DNA of 64,000 nt from Pseudomonadaceae bacterium (GTDB lineage: Bacteria > Pseudomonadota > Gammaproteobacteria > Pseudomonadales > Azotimanducaceae), in assembly GCA_024743175.1 (NCBI GenBank), contig JANSXA010000008.1, positions 153,719 to 217,718 of the forward strand, written 5' to 3'. A model generated the notes under the pieces. It was not told the origin of the DNA. It did not search any database and worked only from the letters and a program-made list of their open reading frames with translations. The position numbers and the translations under genes were made by a program. Shown in pieces: positions 27,295-35,576 of this stretch. How positions within the stretch are numbered: the first letter of the stretch is position 1; each line of letters begins with the position of its first letter.

Positions 27295-28173
27295 ATGGGA
27301 GCATACGCATACGTGGCGCCTGCAACTGTGGATGCACTTGTCGCCACGTTGGATGAACACGTCAAAAGCGGCGAACGCGCCCAGGTAATTTCCGGTGGTA
27401 CAGATCTCCTGGTGCAGATGCGCTCTATAGACAAAACACCGCGCACCATCGTTGATATCAAAAAACTCGCGGAAACCAATCGCTGCGAAATCGGCGCTGA
27501 CGAAATCTACATTGGTGCGGCGGTCAGCAGCGCTTTGATGAACGAAAATGCGGAACTGCGCAAACTGCTGCCCGGGCTGCTTGAGGCAGCGGACCTGATT
27601 GGCTCTACACAGATTCAGGGTCGCGCCACTATCGGCGGCAATCTGTGTAACGCAAGTCCTGCAGGGGACAGCATCCCGGCGATGATTGCCGTCGGCGCGG
27701 TTTGTGATATTGCCAGTAGTGCTGGACAACGCAGTCTGCCGGTAGAGGAATTTGTAGTGGGTGTTGGCAGGAACGCCCTGGCCCCTGGAGAAGTGCTGCT
27801 GGGTTTGAAAATCCCCATGCCTGGAGCACGGCAGAGTAGCGCCTATCTGCGCTTTATACCGCGCACAGAGATGGATATTGCCGTCGCGGGGTGTGGTGTC
27901 GATCTGACGTTGGATGAAAAAGGTGTTTGTACGGCCGCCCGTGTTGCCATTGGTGCAGTGGCGCCAACTGCTCTGCTGGTTCCTGCTGCAGCCGATGCGT
28001 TGATTGGCACAAGCCTTGATGATGCGGCTATCCATGCAGCCGGTGAGGCCTGTACCGCAGCAGCATCGCCGATATCGGATAAACGCGGCACAGTAGAATA
28101 TCGCAAGAAAGTGGTCGCGGTGCTTGCCCGGCGAGCCGCTGCGATTGCTAAACAAAGAGCTTTGGGAGCCTGA
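27295..28173 (+). CDS. FAD-binding subunit of a molybdenum hydroxylase (CoxM/XdhB-like)
   Basis: The 292-residue protein matches the medium, FAD-binding subunit of xanthine dehydrogenase/CO dehydrogenase-type enzymes. ISGGTDLLVQM and GRATIGGNLCNASPAGD are its two FAD-contact motifs (about residues 40 and 112). The C-terminal FAD-subunit domain runs from about residue 180. This subunit passes electrons from the 2Fe-2S clusters to the acceptor. The iron-sulfur subunit follows 3 bases downstream, but no molybdopterin catalytic subunit lies on either side. The upstream neighbour is divergent pepQ. Confidence 0.93.
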   Translation: MGAYAYVAPATVDALVATLDEHVKSGERAQVISGGTDLLVQMRSIDKTPRTIVDIKKLAETNRCEIGADEIYIGAAVSSALMNENAELRKLLPGLLEAADLIGSTQIQGRATIGGNLCNASPAGDSIPAMIAVGAVCDIASSAGQRSLPVEEFVVGVGRNALAPGEVLLGLKIPMPGARQSSAYLRFIPRTEMDIAVAGCGVDLTLDEKGVCTAARVAIGAVAPTALLVPAAADALIGTSLDDAAIHAAGEACTAAASPISDKRGTVEYRKKVVAVLARRAAAIAKQRALGA

Positions 28174-28176
28174 ATC

Positions 28177-28653
28177 ATGTCCAAAATGCATGTAACAAGT
28201 CGTATAAATGGCGAATCGCGTGAGTTTCTTTGTGACCCCAACCAGACCCTGTTGGATGTTCTGCGTGATGAGCTGGGTTTGACGGGCACAAAAGAGGGGT
28301 GCTCAACAGGTGATTGTGGCGCCTGCTCAGTGCTGGTGGACGGTCGGCTGGTCTGTTCCTGCCTTGTGCTGGCGGCTGAAGCTCAGGACAAACTCGTCGA
28401 AACGATTGAAGGCATCGCCGGAGATGAGCTGCATCCGATACAGCAGCAATTCCTCGAGCACGCAGCCTTGCAATGCGGCATCTGCACGCCGGGTTTCATA
28501 GTCGCTACGAAAGCGTTGCTGGACAAAAATCCCGACCCGGATGAAAAAACCATCCGCTACTGGTTGGCAGGTAACCTCTGTCGTTGCACCGGATATGACA
28601 AAATCATCCGCGCTGTGCAGGATGCGGCGAAAGACCTTGCTCACCCGGCGTAA
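28177..28653 (+). CDS. 2Fe-2S subunit of a molybdenum hydroxylase (CoxS/XdhC-like)
   Basis: This 158-residue protein carries both iron-sulfur clusters of the small subunit. The plant-ferredoxin-type cluster uses GCSTGDCGACSVLVDGRLVCSC at about residues 44-64. The helical second cluster uses LQCGICTPGFI and the late LAGNLCRCTGYDKI. All eight cysteines appear present. It relays electrons from the molybdenum site to FAD. The gene starts 3 bases after the FAD-subunit gene, and a sugar kinase gene follows after 6 bases in place of the expected large subunit. Confidence 0.94.
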   Translation: MSKMHVTSRINGESREFLCDPNQTLLDVLRDELGLTGTKEGCSTGDCGACSVLVDGRLVCSCLVLAAEAQDKLVETIEGIAGDELHPIQQQFLEHAALQCGICTPGFIVATKALLDKNPDPDEKTIRYWLAGNLCRCTGYDKIIRAVQDAAKDLAHPA

Positions 28654-28659
28654 TATCGC

Positions 28660-29577
28660 GTGGCTAAACTTGTTAACGTAGGCTCGCTGTGTATTGATCT
28701 GGTATATCCGGTACCTTCCATAGTGAAAGCAGGGGAGACACTGGCCAGCGGCACGCGTCAGGTGTTCCCAGGGGGTAAAGGCCTGAATCAATCCATTGCT
28801 GCGGCTCGCGCAGGCGCTGAGGTCAAACATTTTGGTGCTGTGGGTGACGATGGCGATATGCTGCTTGAACAGTTGCAGCAGGACGGGGTGGACACAGCAG
28901 GGGTTCAACGTCTCACGGGACCTTCCGGTCAGGCCATTATTCAGGTGGATGCCGAGGGTCAGAATGCCATTGTGATCAGCGGTGGCAGTAATCGCGCATT
29001 ATCAGAGGATCTGATTGAACAGGCTGTGGCTGAGCTGGACGCTGGCGATTGGCTGCTGTTGCAGAATGAGGTGAATGACGTCGGGCAGATTATGGCGAGA
29101 GCGGCCGAAACCGGAGCAGACATTGCCTTTAATGTAGCGCCACCGGATGAGCGTATTTTTGACTACCCCATTGAGCTGTTGAAACTGCTGGTGGTGAACG
29201 AACCAGAAGCGATGGCACTGGCACGTCAGGATACACCAAAAGCTGCCTTTTCAAGCCTGGTTGAGCGCTATCCAAAGACCCACGTTGTACTGACACGCGG
29301 CAAAGATGGCCTGCTGCTGCATGACGCAGATACCGGTGAGCAACATGAGTTAGGTACCTTCAAAGTCACCGCGGTGGATGAAACTGCTGCGGGTGATGCG
29401 TTTGTCGGATATTTGCTGGCAGCGCTGGTGGCGGGCAAACCATTGCTCGACGCCATGCCGATGGCCAGCGCTGCAGGCGCCCTGGCTGTGACTGGCGCTG
29501 GTGCGGCGCCATCAATTCCAACTGCCGCTGCAGTAGCCACTTTACTTAAGGAACAGCCTGATGCGATTGGTGGGTAA
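28660..29577 (+). CDS. PfkB-family carbohydrate kinase, ribokinase-like
   Basis: A 305-residue ribokinase-type kinase with the N-terminal GSLCIDLVYPVP and the substrate-binding PGGKGLNQSIAAARAGA loop (about residues 42-58). The C-terminal PfkB signature DETAAGDAFVGYLLAAL contains the catalytic Asp of GAGD-type motifs, here AAGD. Such enzymes phosphorylate ribose or nucleosides. Start is GTG 28660, 6 bases after the 2Fe-2S gene, so all three genes are likely one operon. A role in purine or nucleoside use would fit a xanthine-dehydrogenase-like partner, but this is speculative. Confidence 0.88.
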   Translation: MAKLVNVGSLCIDLVYPVPSIVKAGETLASGTRQVFPGGKGLNQSIAAARAGAEVKHFGAVGDDGDMLLEQLQQDGVDTAGVQRLTGPSGQAIIQVDAEGQNAIVISGGSNRALSEDLIEQAVAELDAGDWLLLQNEVNDVGQIMARAAETGADIAFNVAPPDERIFDYPIELLKLLVVNEPEAMALARQDTPKAAFSSLVERYPKTHVVLTRGKDGLLLHDADTGEQHELGTFKVTAVDETAAGDAFVGYLLAALVAGKPLLDAMPMASAAGALAVTGAGAAPSIPTAAAVATLLKEQPDAIGG

Positions 29578-29609
29578 CGCGGGCGGGCGAATCGTGCCCA
29601 ACGTTTATC

Positions 29610-30260
29610 TTAAGGAAACTCAAGGCCGGTAATCGAGCTTAATGCCTCTATGGCCTGGTCTTCATTCAGCACCTTTATGGTCTGCATACCCAGTGCCTTA
29701 GCGGGCTTCAGGTTGATACCAAGATCATCCAGAAATACAGCCTGATCCGGGGTAACGCCAAGACGCTGACAGGTGAGGGTGTAGATATCCGGATTCGGTT
29801 TGCGTATGCCTTCTTCGCTGGATTGCACAACCAGGTCAAAAGTTGCCATGACCTCAGCTATTGCTGCGGCCTTGGCATCGCTGCGGCTCATCCCCGGTCC
29901 CTGTCCGGCTTTCACATTATTGGTGATGCACGCCACCTTGTAGTGTTGTTTGCACAGTTTAAGCACGTTAAACATACGCGGACGCAGATCACCGCTCAGG
30001 CGTGCGATGACGTCACGACCGGGAATAGGGTGGCCTGCGGCGCTGGATTCCGCGGCGAAAAGCTCATCAAATTCTTCCAGCCCGATCTGGCTTGATTCGA
30101 ACTGGGCCCACGCGTTGGATTCCGGATTGGTGGCATTGATGGTTCTGATAAAGTCTTTCGGCGCACCAATACTCGCTTCAAGGACGTTAAATGCTTCGAA
30201 AGGGCTGGACGTCAGGACGCCGCCAAAGTCCCACAAAATGGCTGATATAGACTGGGTCAA
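29610..30260 (-). CDS. HAD-superfamily hydrolase, subfamily IA
   Basis: The 216-residue protein has the HAD motifs in order: ILWDFGGVLTSSPFEAF with the nucleophile Asp, then ITNN, a Lys in GIRKPNPDIYTL, and FLDDLGINLKPAKALGM with the metal-binding acidic pair. The closest group by eye is the haloacid dehalogenase/epoxide-hydrolase N-terminal-like phosphatases. The substrate is unknown. It faces the kinase gene tail to tail and lies downstream of phoB, in the place where phoR would normally be. Confidence 0.88.
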   Translation of the reverse strand: MTQSISAILWDFGGVLTSSPFEAFNVLEASIGAPKDFIRTINATNPESNAWAQFESSQIGLEEFDELFAAESSAAGHPIPGRDVIARLSGDLRPRMFNVLKLCKQHYKVACITNNVKAGQGPGMSRSDAKAAAIAEVMATFDLVVQSSEEGIRKPNPDIYTLTCQRLGVTPDQAVFLDDLGINLKPAKALGMQTIKVLNEDQAIEALSSITGLEFP

Positions 30261-30374
30261 AAGTCACTCCGAACTGATGCACAGGCACAGGCCCGGCAGG
30301 TAAAAAAAACGAACTATAGGCGTTTGGGGTGAGTCTTGGCAAAATTTTAATGCCCGCGGGCTGTCAGATTCTGC

Positions 30375-31058
30375 TCAGCCAGGAGAAAAACGATAGCCAA
30401 CGCCGCGAACGGTTTGGATCAGATGGTGCAGGTTGTAGGGCTGCAGAATTTTGCGCAGGCGTAAAACATGCACATCAACGGTGCGTTCTTCGACGTAGAC
30501 ACTGCGCCCCCAGACACGATCAAGCAGCTGGCTGCGGTCAAACGCGCGCTCCGGATGCCGCATCAGAAGCTCCAGCAGTCGATATTCAGTAGGCCCCATG
30601 TGGATGGGTTCATCCTCAATGCTGACCCTGTGACTGGCGAGATCCAGTTTGATGCCGCCAACCTCTAACAAGTTATCTTCGGGTGCGCCGGTGCGTCGTA
30701 GCAGAGCCTTAACCCGCGCCATGAGCTCTTTAGGTGAAAACGGTTTGGTAACGTAGTCGTCTACACCGGAGTCGAAGCTCTTAAGTTTGTCAGCTTCTTC
30801 CCCGCGCGCAGTGAGCATGATTATCGGTAAAGACGCTGTCAGTTCATCCTGGCGTAACCGCTTGGCTAAGTCGATTCCGCTCATGCCAGGCAGCATCCAG
30901 TCGATGACTAACATCTCTGGCAAGCCGCGATCGATGAGTTGCAGGGCCTGTTCCGCGGATTCTGCAGTGACTACGTCGTGACCCGCCCGGGTGATAGTGA
31001 AGCTAAGTAGCTCGCGAATTTCCGGCTCGTCTTCGACGACCATGATAGAAGGGGCCAT
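30375..31058 (-). CDS. phoB: Phosphate regulon response regulator PhoB
   Basis: PhoB activates phosphate-starvation genes by binding Pho boxes. The 227-residue OmpR-family protein has a receiver domain with VVEDEPE, the phospho-Asp in VIDWMLPGMSG and the KPFSPKEL Lys. Its winged-helix domain includes MGPTEYRLLELLMRHPERAFDRSQLL, VYVEERTVDVHVLRLRK and QTVRGVGYRFS, all very close to E. coli PhoB. The partner kinase phoR, usually the next gene, is absent here. A strong Pho box lies elsewhere in this window, at 51024-51052. Confidence 0.93.
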   Translation of the reverse strand: MAPSIMVVEDEPEIRELLSFTITRAGHDVVTAESAEQALQLIDRGLPEMLVIDWMLPGMSGIDLAKRLRQDELTASLPIIMLTARGEEADKLKSFDSGVDDYVTKPFSPKELMARVKALLRRTGAPEDNLLEVGGIKLDLASHRVSIEDEPIHMGPTEYRLLELLMRHPERAFDRSQLLDRVWGRSVYVEERTVDVHVLRLRKILQPYNLHHLIQTVRGVGYRFSPG

Positions 31059-31149
31059 GCTGGTTTGCTCTGCGCTTCTCTTATTGGAAAAAGACCGATT
31101 TCAGTATTATGAATCATCCGGCTCTTATTCGCATTAAATAGCCAAAATG

Positions 31150-31168
31150 TGACGTTTGCATTACGTCA
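31150..31168. promoter_or_regulatory. TGACGT-N7-ACGTCA palindrome between phoB and the hydrolase
   Basis: TGACGT (31150-31155) and ACGTCA (31163-31168) form a perfect inverted repeat with a seven-base spacer, midway between the divergent phoB and dienelactone hydrolase genes. The arms are right for a dimeric regulator. No Pho box was seen in this gap, so phoB autoregulation is not evident. Confidence 0.45.
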
Positions 31169-31288
31169 GGAAAATCTCTTCGAACCGGGGTGTTATTGAA
31201 AAATAACGTTTTACAGACAATCCTCTTGCGACAATCTGCTGGGAGAATTAGGGTTCCTGGCGACATTAATTATACGGGGAAATTAACT

Positions 31289-31963
31289 ATGGGCTCTGAT
31301 ATCACACTGACGACACCGGATAACTTTGCGCTCGGCGCCTACGTCGCCGAGCCGACCGCTTCACCAAAAGGTGCGGTGGTGGTTATCCAGGAAATTTTTG
31401 GTGTCAACAGCCATATCCGCGAAGTCACCGACGGCTATGCAGCTGCTGGTTACTGGGCAATTGCGCCGAAGATATTTGATCGCATCGAGGCAGATATAGA
31501 ACTGGGTTACAGTGAAGCAGATATGGGCACGGGGATTGAACTGGCGTTCCAGAAACTGGATATGCAGCAGACGCTTGCAGATCTGCAGGTCGCGGTCACC
31601 GAAGCGGGCAAACACGGCAAAGTTGGCGTTGTAGGTTACTGTTTTGGTGGCCTGCTGACCTGGCTCAGCAGTTGTCATCTGGACGGTGTGGCCGCCGCGA
31701 GTTCCTATTACGGTGGTGGTGTTGCCGGACAACTGGACAATACACCAAAATGCCCGGTGATCTTCCATTTTGGCGAACTGGATGCGCACATTCCAATGAC
31801 GGACGTAGAGAAGGTCAAGGCCGCACAACCGGATTCCCCAGTCTACGTTTACGCCGCTGATCACGGCTTCAATTGTGACCATCGCGAAAGCTATGACGAA
31901 GCGGCTTCGAAATTAGCCCTGCAGCGAACACTGGCGCATTTTGCAAGCCACCTTGCCGCGTGA
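31289..31963 (+). CDS. Dienelactone hydrolase family protein
   Basis: A protein of about 224 residues beginning MGSDITLTTPDNF. The ATG at 31289 is preferred over an upstream start at 31190, because family homology begins here and GGGGA lies about 9 bases before it. The alpha/beta-hydrolase has the Cys nucleophile in GVVGYCFGGLLTWL, as in dienelactone hydrolase, plus HFGELDAHIPM (Asp) and YAADHGFNCDHRES (His). The natural substrate is unknown; many family members act on diverse esters rather than chlorocatechol products. Confidence 0.9.
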   Translation: MGSDITLTTPDNFALGAYVAEPTASPKGAVVVIQEIFGVNSHIREVTDGYAAAGYWAIAPKIFDRIEADIELGYSEADMGTGIELAFQKLDMQQTLADLQVAVTEAGKHGKVGVVGYCFGGLLTWLSSCHLDGVAAASSYYGGGVAGQLDNTPKCPVIFHFGELDAHIPMTDVEKVKAAQPDSPVYVYAADHGFNCDHRESYDEAASKLALQRTLAHFASHLAA

Positions 31964-32294
31964 AGGTTTGCAGCGACAGTGGCTGGCAATCAACAAGCCT
32001 CGATATCGAGCCGGTCGGCGAGCATTGCTTACATATCGAATGCCCTCGTGCTTGACATCTACAGGGGGTTTGTTGATCCTTCGCGGACGGAATGGGGTGG
32101 GCGAAGCAAATTTCTCCCCGGTTAGCGCTGCTAAGCGTTTTGTGTAACTTTTTGTGACACAAGATGCCGACCAGTGAATAAAAAGACACTTGCCGCACGC
32201 AAACATTGAAACCTGTCGGGTAGTCGAGCTACTTGGCTGGCGTTGAGTGTGTTAGGTGAAAAGAACGAACGGATCTTTCCAGTAGGAAGTTGTA
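31964..32294. other. 331-base gap before the TonB2-type operon
   Basis: No protein gene is convincing here. Near 32132-32161 TTGTGT and ACACAA face each other about 11 bases apart, around TAACTTTTTGTG. The region should contain the operon promoter. I found no clear Fur box and no convincing -35/-10 pair. AGTAGGAAG before 32295 is the ribosome-binding site of the first gene. Confidence 0.4.
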
Positions 32295-33086
32295 ATGAAA
32301 AATCATATGCAAAGGTTAACCACCTTACGGCGCGTCACGGCGTTGCTTGGGGTGCTGGTATTTATGACCAGCACAACTGTATCCGCGACGACGTTGTCGG
32401 ATATCTTTCAGGTAGCTGAACAGATAAATCAGTCGGCAATCCGGTCGCAGTCAAAAATTGACGCGCTGACCGCGGAAACGCGCGAGTTGCTGAGTACCTA
32501 TAAAACGGTGCTCAAAGAGATTGAAGGCTTGCGGGTGTACAACCGCCAGCTGGAAAAACAGATCGACAATCAGGAAACCGAGATGTCTGAGTTGGCTGGC
32601 GCCATCGATAAGGTCACCCTCATCGAGCGTCAGATTACGCCGCTTATGCTGCGCATGATTGACGGGCTCGAGCAGTTTGTGGAACTTGATATTCCTTTCC
32701 TGCTGGATGAACGCATGGATCGTGTTGATCGTCTGCGTGAAATGATGGATCGCGCTGACGTTGCTGTTTCCGAGAAGTTTTCCCAGGTGCTGCGCGCATT
32801 CCAGATTGAGAATGATTATGGACGTACCATGGAAACTTATGGCGACACAATCTCCATAGGCGGTACTGAGCGTAAAGTAGATATTCTGAAGGTAGGCCGG
32901 ATTGCTCTGGTTTACCAAACACCCGACGGTAGTGAAACGGGTATGTACAACCGTAATTCCCAGGCTTATGAACCGATCGACGACACTTACCAGTCTTCAA
33001 TCCGACAGGGTATTCGTATGGCGCGGCAGCAAGCCACCCAGGATCTGTTCAGCATTCCGTTACACGGCGCGGAGGCAGCACAATGA
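32295..33086 (+). CDS. DUF3450 periplasmic protein of a TonB2-type system
   Basis: The 263-residue protein has a signal peptide (TALLGVLVFMTSTTVSATT) and a long coiled coil of about 100 residues (QINQSAIRSQSKIDALTAETREL through QIDNQETEMSELAG). A globular domain with GRIALVYQTPDGSETGMY follows. This is the DUF3450 family, almost always encoded just before a TtpC-type MotA/TolQ/ExbB protein, as here. It probably contacts the extended periplasmic part of that protein. The next gene overlaps its stop by four bases. Confidence 0.9.
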   Translation: MKNHMQRLTTLRRVTALLGVLVFMTSTTVSATTLSDIFQVAEQINQSAIRSQSKIDALTAETRELLSTYKTVLKEIEGLRVYNRQLEKQIDNQETEMSELAGAIDKVTLIERQITPLMLRMIDGLEQFVELDIPFLLDERMDRVDRLREMMDRADVAVSEKFSQVLRAFQIENDYGRTMETYGDTISIGGTERKVDILKVGRIALVYQTPDGSETGMYNRNSQAYEPIDDTYQSSIRQGIRMARQQATQDLFSIPLHGAEAAQ

Positions 33087-34567
33087 GCGCACAACCTATG
33101 AAAATGATTAACCTGTTACGTGGAATTCTGCTGAGCAGTCTGCTGGCTGTCGTGCCAGTCACGTTCGCTGAAGAAGCTGCTGATGCATCAACGCCGGCCA
33201 GTGACCTCACCGTTACCGAAGCAAATTCGCTCGACGAGTTACTCGACAATGTTGAACAACGGCGTGTGGTTGAATCCCGAGAGCACACGGCGCGCGAGCG
33301 TCGCTTCACGCAGAATCGTGCCAACCAGGCCAAGCTGCTGCAGGATGCTCAGGCTGAACGCACTCGTGAAGAGCGTCGCTCGGACCGACTTGAAACCACG
33401 TTTGAAGAAAATGAAATTCGAATTGGTGATCTTACCGAGCAGCTGGATAAGCGCTTGGGCAGCTTAAGAGAGTTGTTTGGTGTGTTGCAGCAGGTTGCAG
33501 GCGATACCCGCGGTCTATTCGAAGCGTCACTCATATCTGCTCAATATCCTAACCGCGGTGAGTGGTTGGATGCGCTGGCGAAGAAAATGGGCACTGCAAG
33601 TCAGTTGGCCACCATCGAAGAGATGGAAACAATCTGGTTTGAACTGCAGCGTGAGATGACCGAATCCGGCAAGGTGTCCCGTTTCCCCGGCACCATCACC
33701 AAACTTTCTGGTGAAAAAGTTAACACCGATATCGTTCGTGTAGGTTCCTACGCTTTGATTGGCGAAGGTGAATATCTGCAGTGGGATGCCGACACGCAGT
33801 CGATTATTGAACTGGCTCGCCAGCCCTCAGGGCGGCACGTTGATACCGCAGCCGCTGTGCAGAACTCTTCTGCAGGCGAGATTGTTGAGTTTTCCATCGA
33901 TCCGCTACGCGGCTCTTTGCTCGCGCTGTTAATCCAGGCGGCAACCATTGGTGAACAGGTTGGTTCGATAGGCGCTGTTGCTGACTGTTATCTGCCGTTC
34001 TGTGACGGTCAGGGTGGTACGGTAGGTGCAATCATCATCCTTGGTGGTTTCATTGGTGTACTGCTTGCACTGGAACGCCTGTTAACGCTGACAATGATCG
34101 GTGCGAAGGTGAACTCGCAACGTAAAAACCCAACGCCAAGTGATGACAACCCGCTGGGTCGTGTTCTGAAAGTTTATGATGAAAACAAAGATGTTGACGT
34201 GGAAACGCTGGAGCTGAAGCTCGGTGAGGCGATTCTGGGCGAGACGCCGAAGTTGACACGGAACATAACGCTGATCCAGGTGATTTCTGTTGTTGCCCCG
34301 TTGACTGGACTGTTAGGTACGGTGATCGGGATGATCGAGACATTCCAGGCGATCACGCTGTTTGGTGCAGGGGATCCAAAGACCATGGCGAGTGGTATTT
34401 CGAAAGCACTTATGACTACGGTCCTGGGTCTGTGTGTTGCAATTCCGACAACGTTGTTGCACGCACTTGTTAACGCACGCTCCAAGTCTGTGATTCATGT
34501 CATTGAAGAACAGAGCGCAGGCATTATCGCGGATCACGCCGAAAAATCCGGTCAGCCCTTAGGTTAA
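33083..34567 (+). CDS. TtpC-like MotA/TolQ/ExbB proton channel with long N-terminal region
   Basis: At 494 residues this is more than twice the length of ordinary ExbB. A signal-like segment (LLRGILLSSLLAVVPVTFA) and an Arg/Glu-rich coiled coil (residues about 50-135) precede a periplasmic domain, GGAIIILGGFIGVLLALERLL-type membrane helices and the ExbB core (APLTGLLGTVIGMIETFQAI, GISKALMTTVLGLCVAIPTTLLH). Vibrio TtpC has this plan and is required for TonB2 function. It overlaps the DUF3450 gene by four bases and precedes exbB2. Confidence 0.92.
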   Translation: MSAQPMKMINLLRGILLSSLLAVVPVTFAEEAADASTPASDLTVTEANSLDELLDNVEQRRVVESREHTARERRFTQNRANQAKLLQDAQAERTREERRSDRLETTFEENEIRIGDLTEQLDKRLGSLRELFGVLQQVAGDTRGLFEASLISAQYPNRGEWLDALAKKMGTASQLATIEEMETIWFELQREMTESGKVSRFPGTITKLSGEKVNTDIVRVGSYALIGEGEYLQWDADTQSIIELARQPSGRHVDTAAAVQNSSAGEIVEFSIDPLRGSLLALLIQAATIGEQVGSIGAVADCYLPFCDGQGGTVGAIIILGGFIGVLLALERLLTLTMIGAKVNSQRKNPTPSDDNPLGRVLKVYDENKDVDVETLELKLGEAILGETPKLTRNITLIQVISVVAPLTGLLGTVIGMIETFQAITLFGAGDPKTMASGISKALMTTVLGLCVAIPTTLLHALVNARSKSVIHVIEEQSAGIIADHAEKSGQPLG

Positions 34568-34607
34568 GGGTCGGATGTTAGGCATAACTAACAGGAGCAA
34601 TCGATAG

Positions 34608-35126
34608 ATGTTTGGCGACGCTTATCTTGCGATTATCCGCTTTATGGAAATGGGAGGCGATGTGCTCTGGCTCATCGCACTCATCACTTTTCTGATGTGG
34701 ACCCTCATCTTCGAACGAATGTGGTTCTTCTATACGGAACACAAATCCCTGGTCCGAGAATCCACTGAGCGGTGGGAAGGGCGTGCGGAAAGAACGTCGT
34801 GGAGTGCGCATCAGGTGCGTGAAGCCATGATCTCTGACGCGTCGGATCGTATAACAGGATCTTTACCCATCATTCAGACCTGTGTGGCACTGTGTCCACT
34901 GTTTGGTCTCTTAGGTACGGTAACTGGCATGATTGCAGTATTCGACGCAATGGCCACCCAGGGCGGCAATGCGCGCTCGATGGCCGCTGGTGTCTCAATG
35001 GCCACCATCCCTACAATGTCAGGTATGATTGCCTCATTGTCCGGGCTAGTAGGCAGCACCTGGTTGCGGCGTAAAGTGGACTACGAAGTCGAATTGTTTG
35101 AAGACCACCTGACGTTGGATCACTAG
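34608..35126 (+). CDS. exbB2: ExbB2-type proton channel protein
   Basis: A compact 172-residue ExbB: N-terminal membrane helix GGDVLWLIALITFLMWTLIFERMW, then CPLFGLLGTVTGMIAVFDAMA and AAGVSMATIPTMSGMIASLSG. The cytoplasmic loop is short, as in TonB2-associated ExbB proteins. It is the second MotA/TolQ/ExbB protein of this operon, acting with ExbD2 as the proton-driven motor for TonB2. Confidence 0.93.
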   Translation: MFGDAYLAIIRFMEMGGDVLWLIALITFLMWTLIFERMWFFYTEHKSLVRESTERWEGRAERTSWSAHQVREAMISDASDRITGSLPIIQTCVALCPLFGLLGTVTGMIAVFDAMATQGGNARSMAAGVSMATIPTMSGMIASLSGLVGSTWLRRKVDYEVELFEDHLTLDH

Positions 35127-35150
35127 GTCAACGCGGCGTAGGAGGAATAG

Positions 35151-35564
35151 ATGCGCAGAGGAAGAATGAGACGTAGGGGCGGCGGTGACGAGGATGCGGA
35201 TATCAACCTCACGCCCATGTTGGACGTGGTGTTTATCATGCTGATCTTCTTCATTGTGACCGCGACCTTCATTAAGCAGGCGGGTATCGAAGTGGCACGC
35301 CCTGAAGCGCTCACGGCTGAGCAGAAGCCCACAGTGGCCATGCTGATTGCAATTGCGCCAAATGGGGATATCTGGATAGACAAAAAGCGCGTTGATCCGG
35401 CGACGGTCAGAGCACACATAGAGCGTCTGCATTCGGAAAACCCCAAAGGCGGGTTGGTCGTTCAGGCCGATAAAGATTCAACCAACGAAAAGCTGATGGC
35501 AGTACTTAGCGCGGCGCGAGCCGCAGGGTTACGAGAAGTGGCTATTTCGACTGAGAAAAACTAG
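35151..35564 (+). CDS. exbD2: ExbD2-type biopolymer transport protein
   Basis: A 137-residue protein with a very basic start (RRGRMRRRGGGDEDAD), one membrane helix with the essential Asp (LTPMLDVVFIMLIFFIVTATF), and a periplasmic domain with LIAIAPNGDIWIDKKRV and GLVVQADKDSTNEKLM. AGGAGGAAT precedes the ATG. It lies between exbB2 and tonB2. Confidence 0.94.
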   Translation: MRRGRMRRRGGGDEDADINLTPMLDVVFIMLIFFIVTATFIKQAGIEVARPEALTAEQKPTVAMLIAIAPNGDIWIDKKRVDPATVRAHIERLHSENPKGGLVVQADKDSTNEKLMAVLSAARAAGLREVAISTEKN

Positions 35565-35576
35565 CGGGAGCATCTC

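Noticed and set aside
26950..28191. 413-codon open frame on the minus strand opposite the FAD and 2Fe-2S subunit genes
   Set aside because: The + strand proteins have complete family motifs; the antisense translation is rich in Cys, His and Arg without any domain.
31059..31288. Pho box before phoB (autoregulation)
   Set aside because: No paired CTGTCAT-like repeats were found; only an unrelated TGACGT palindrome.
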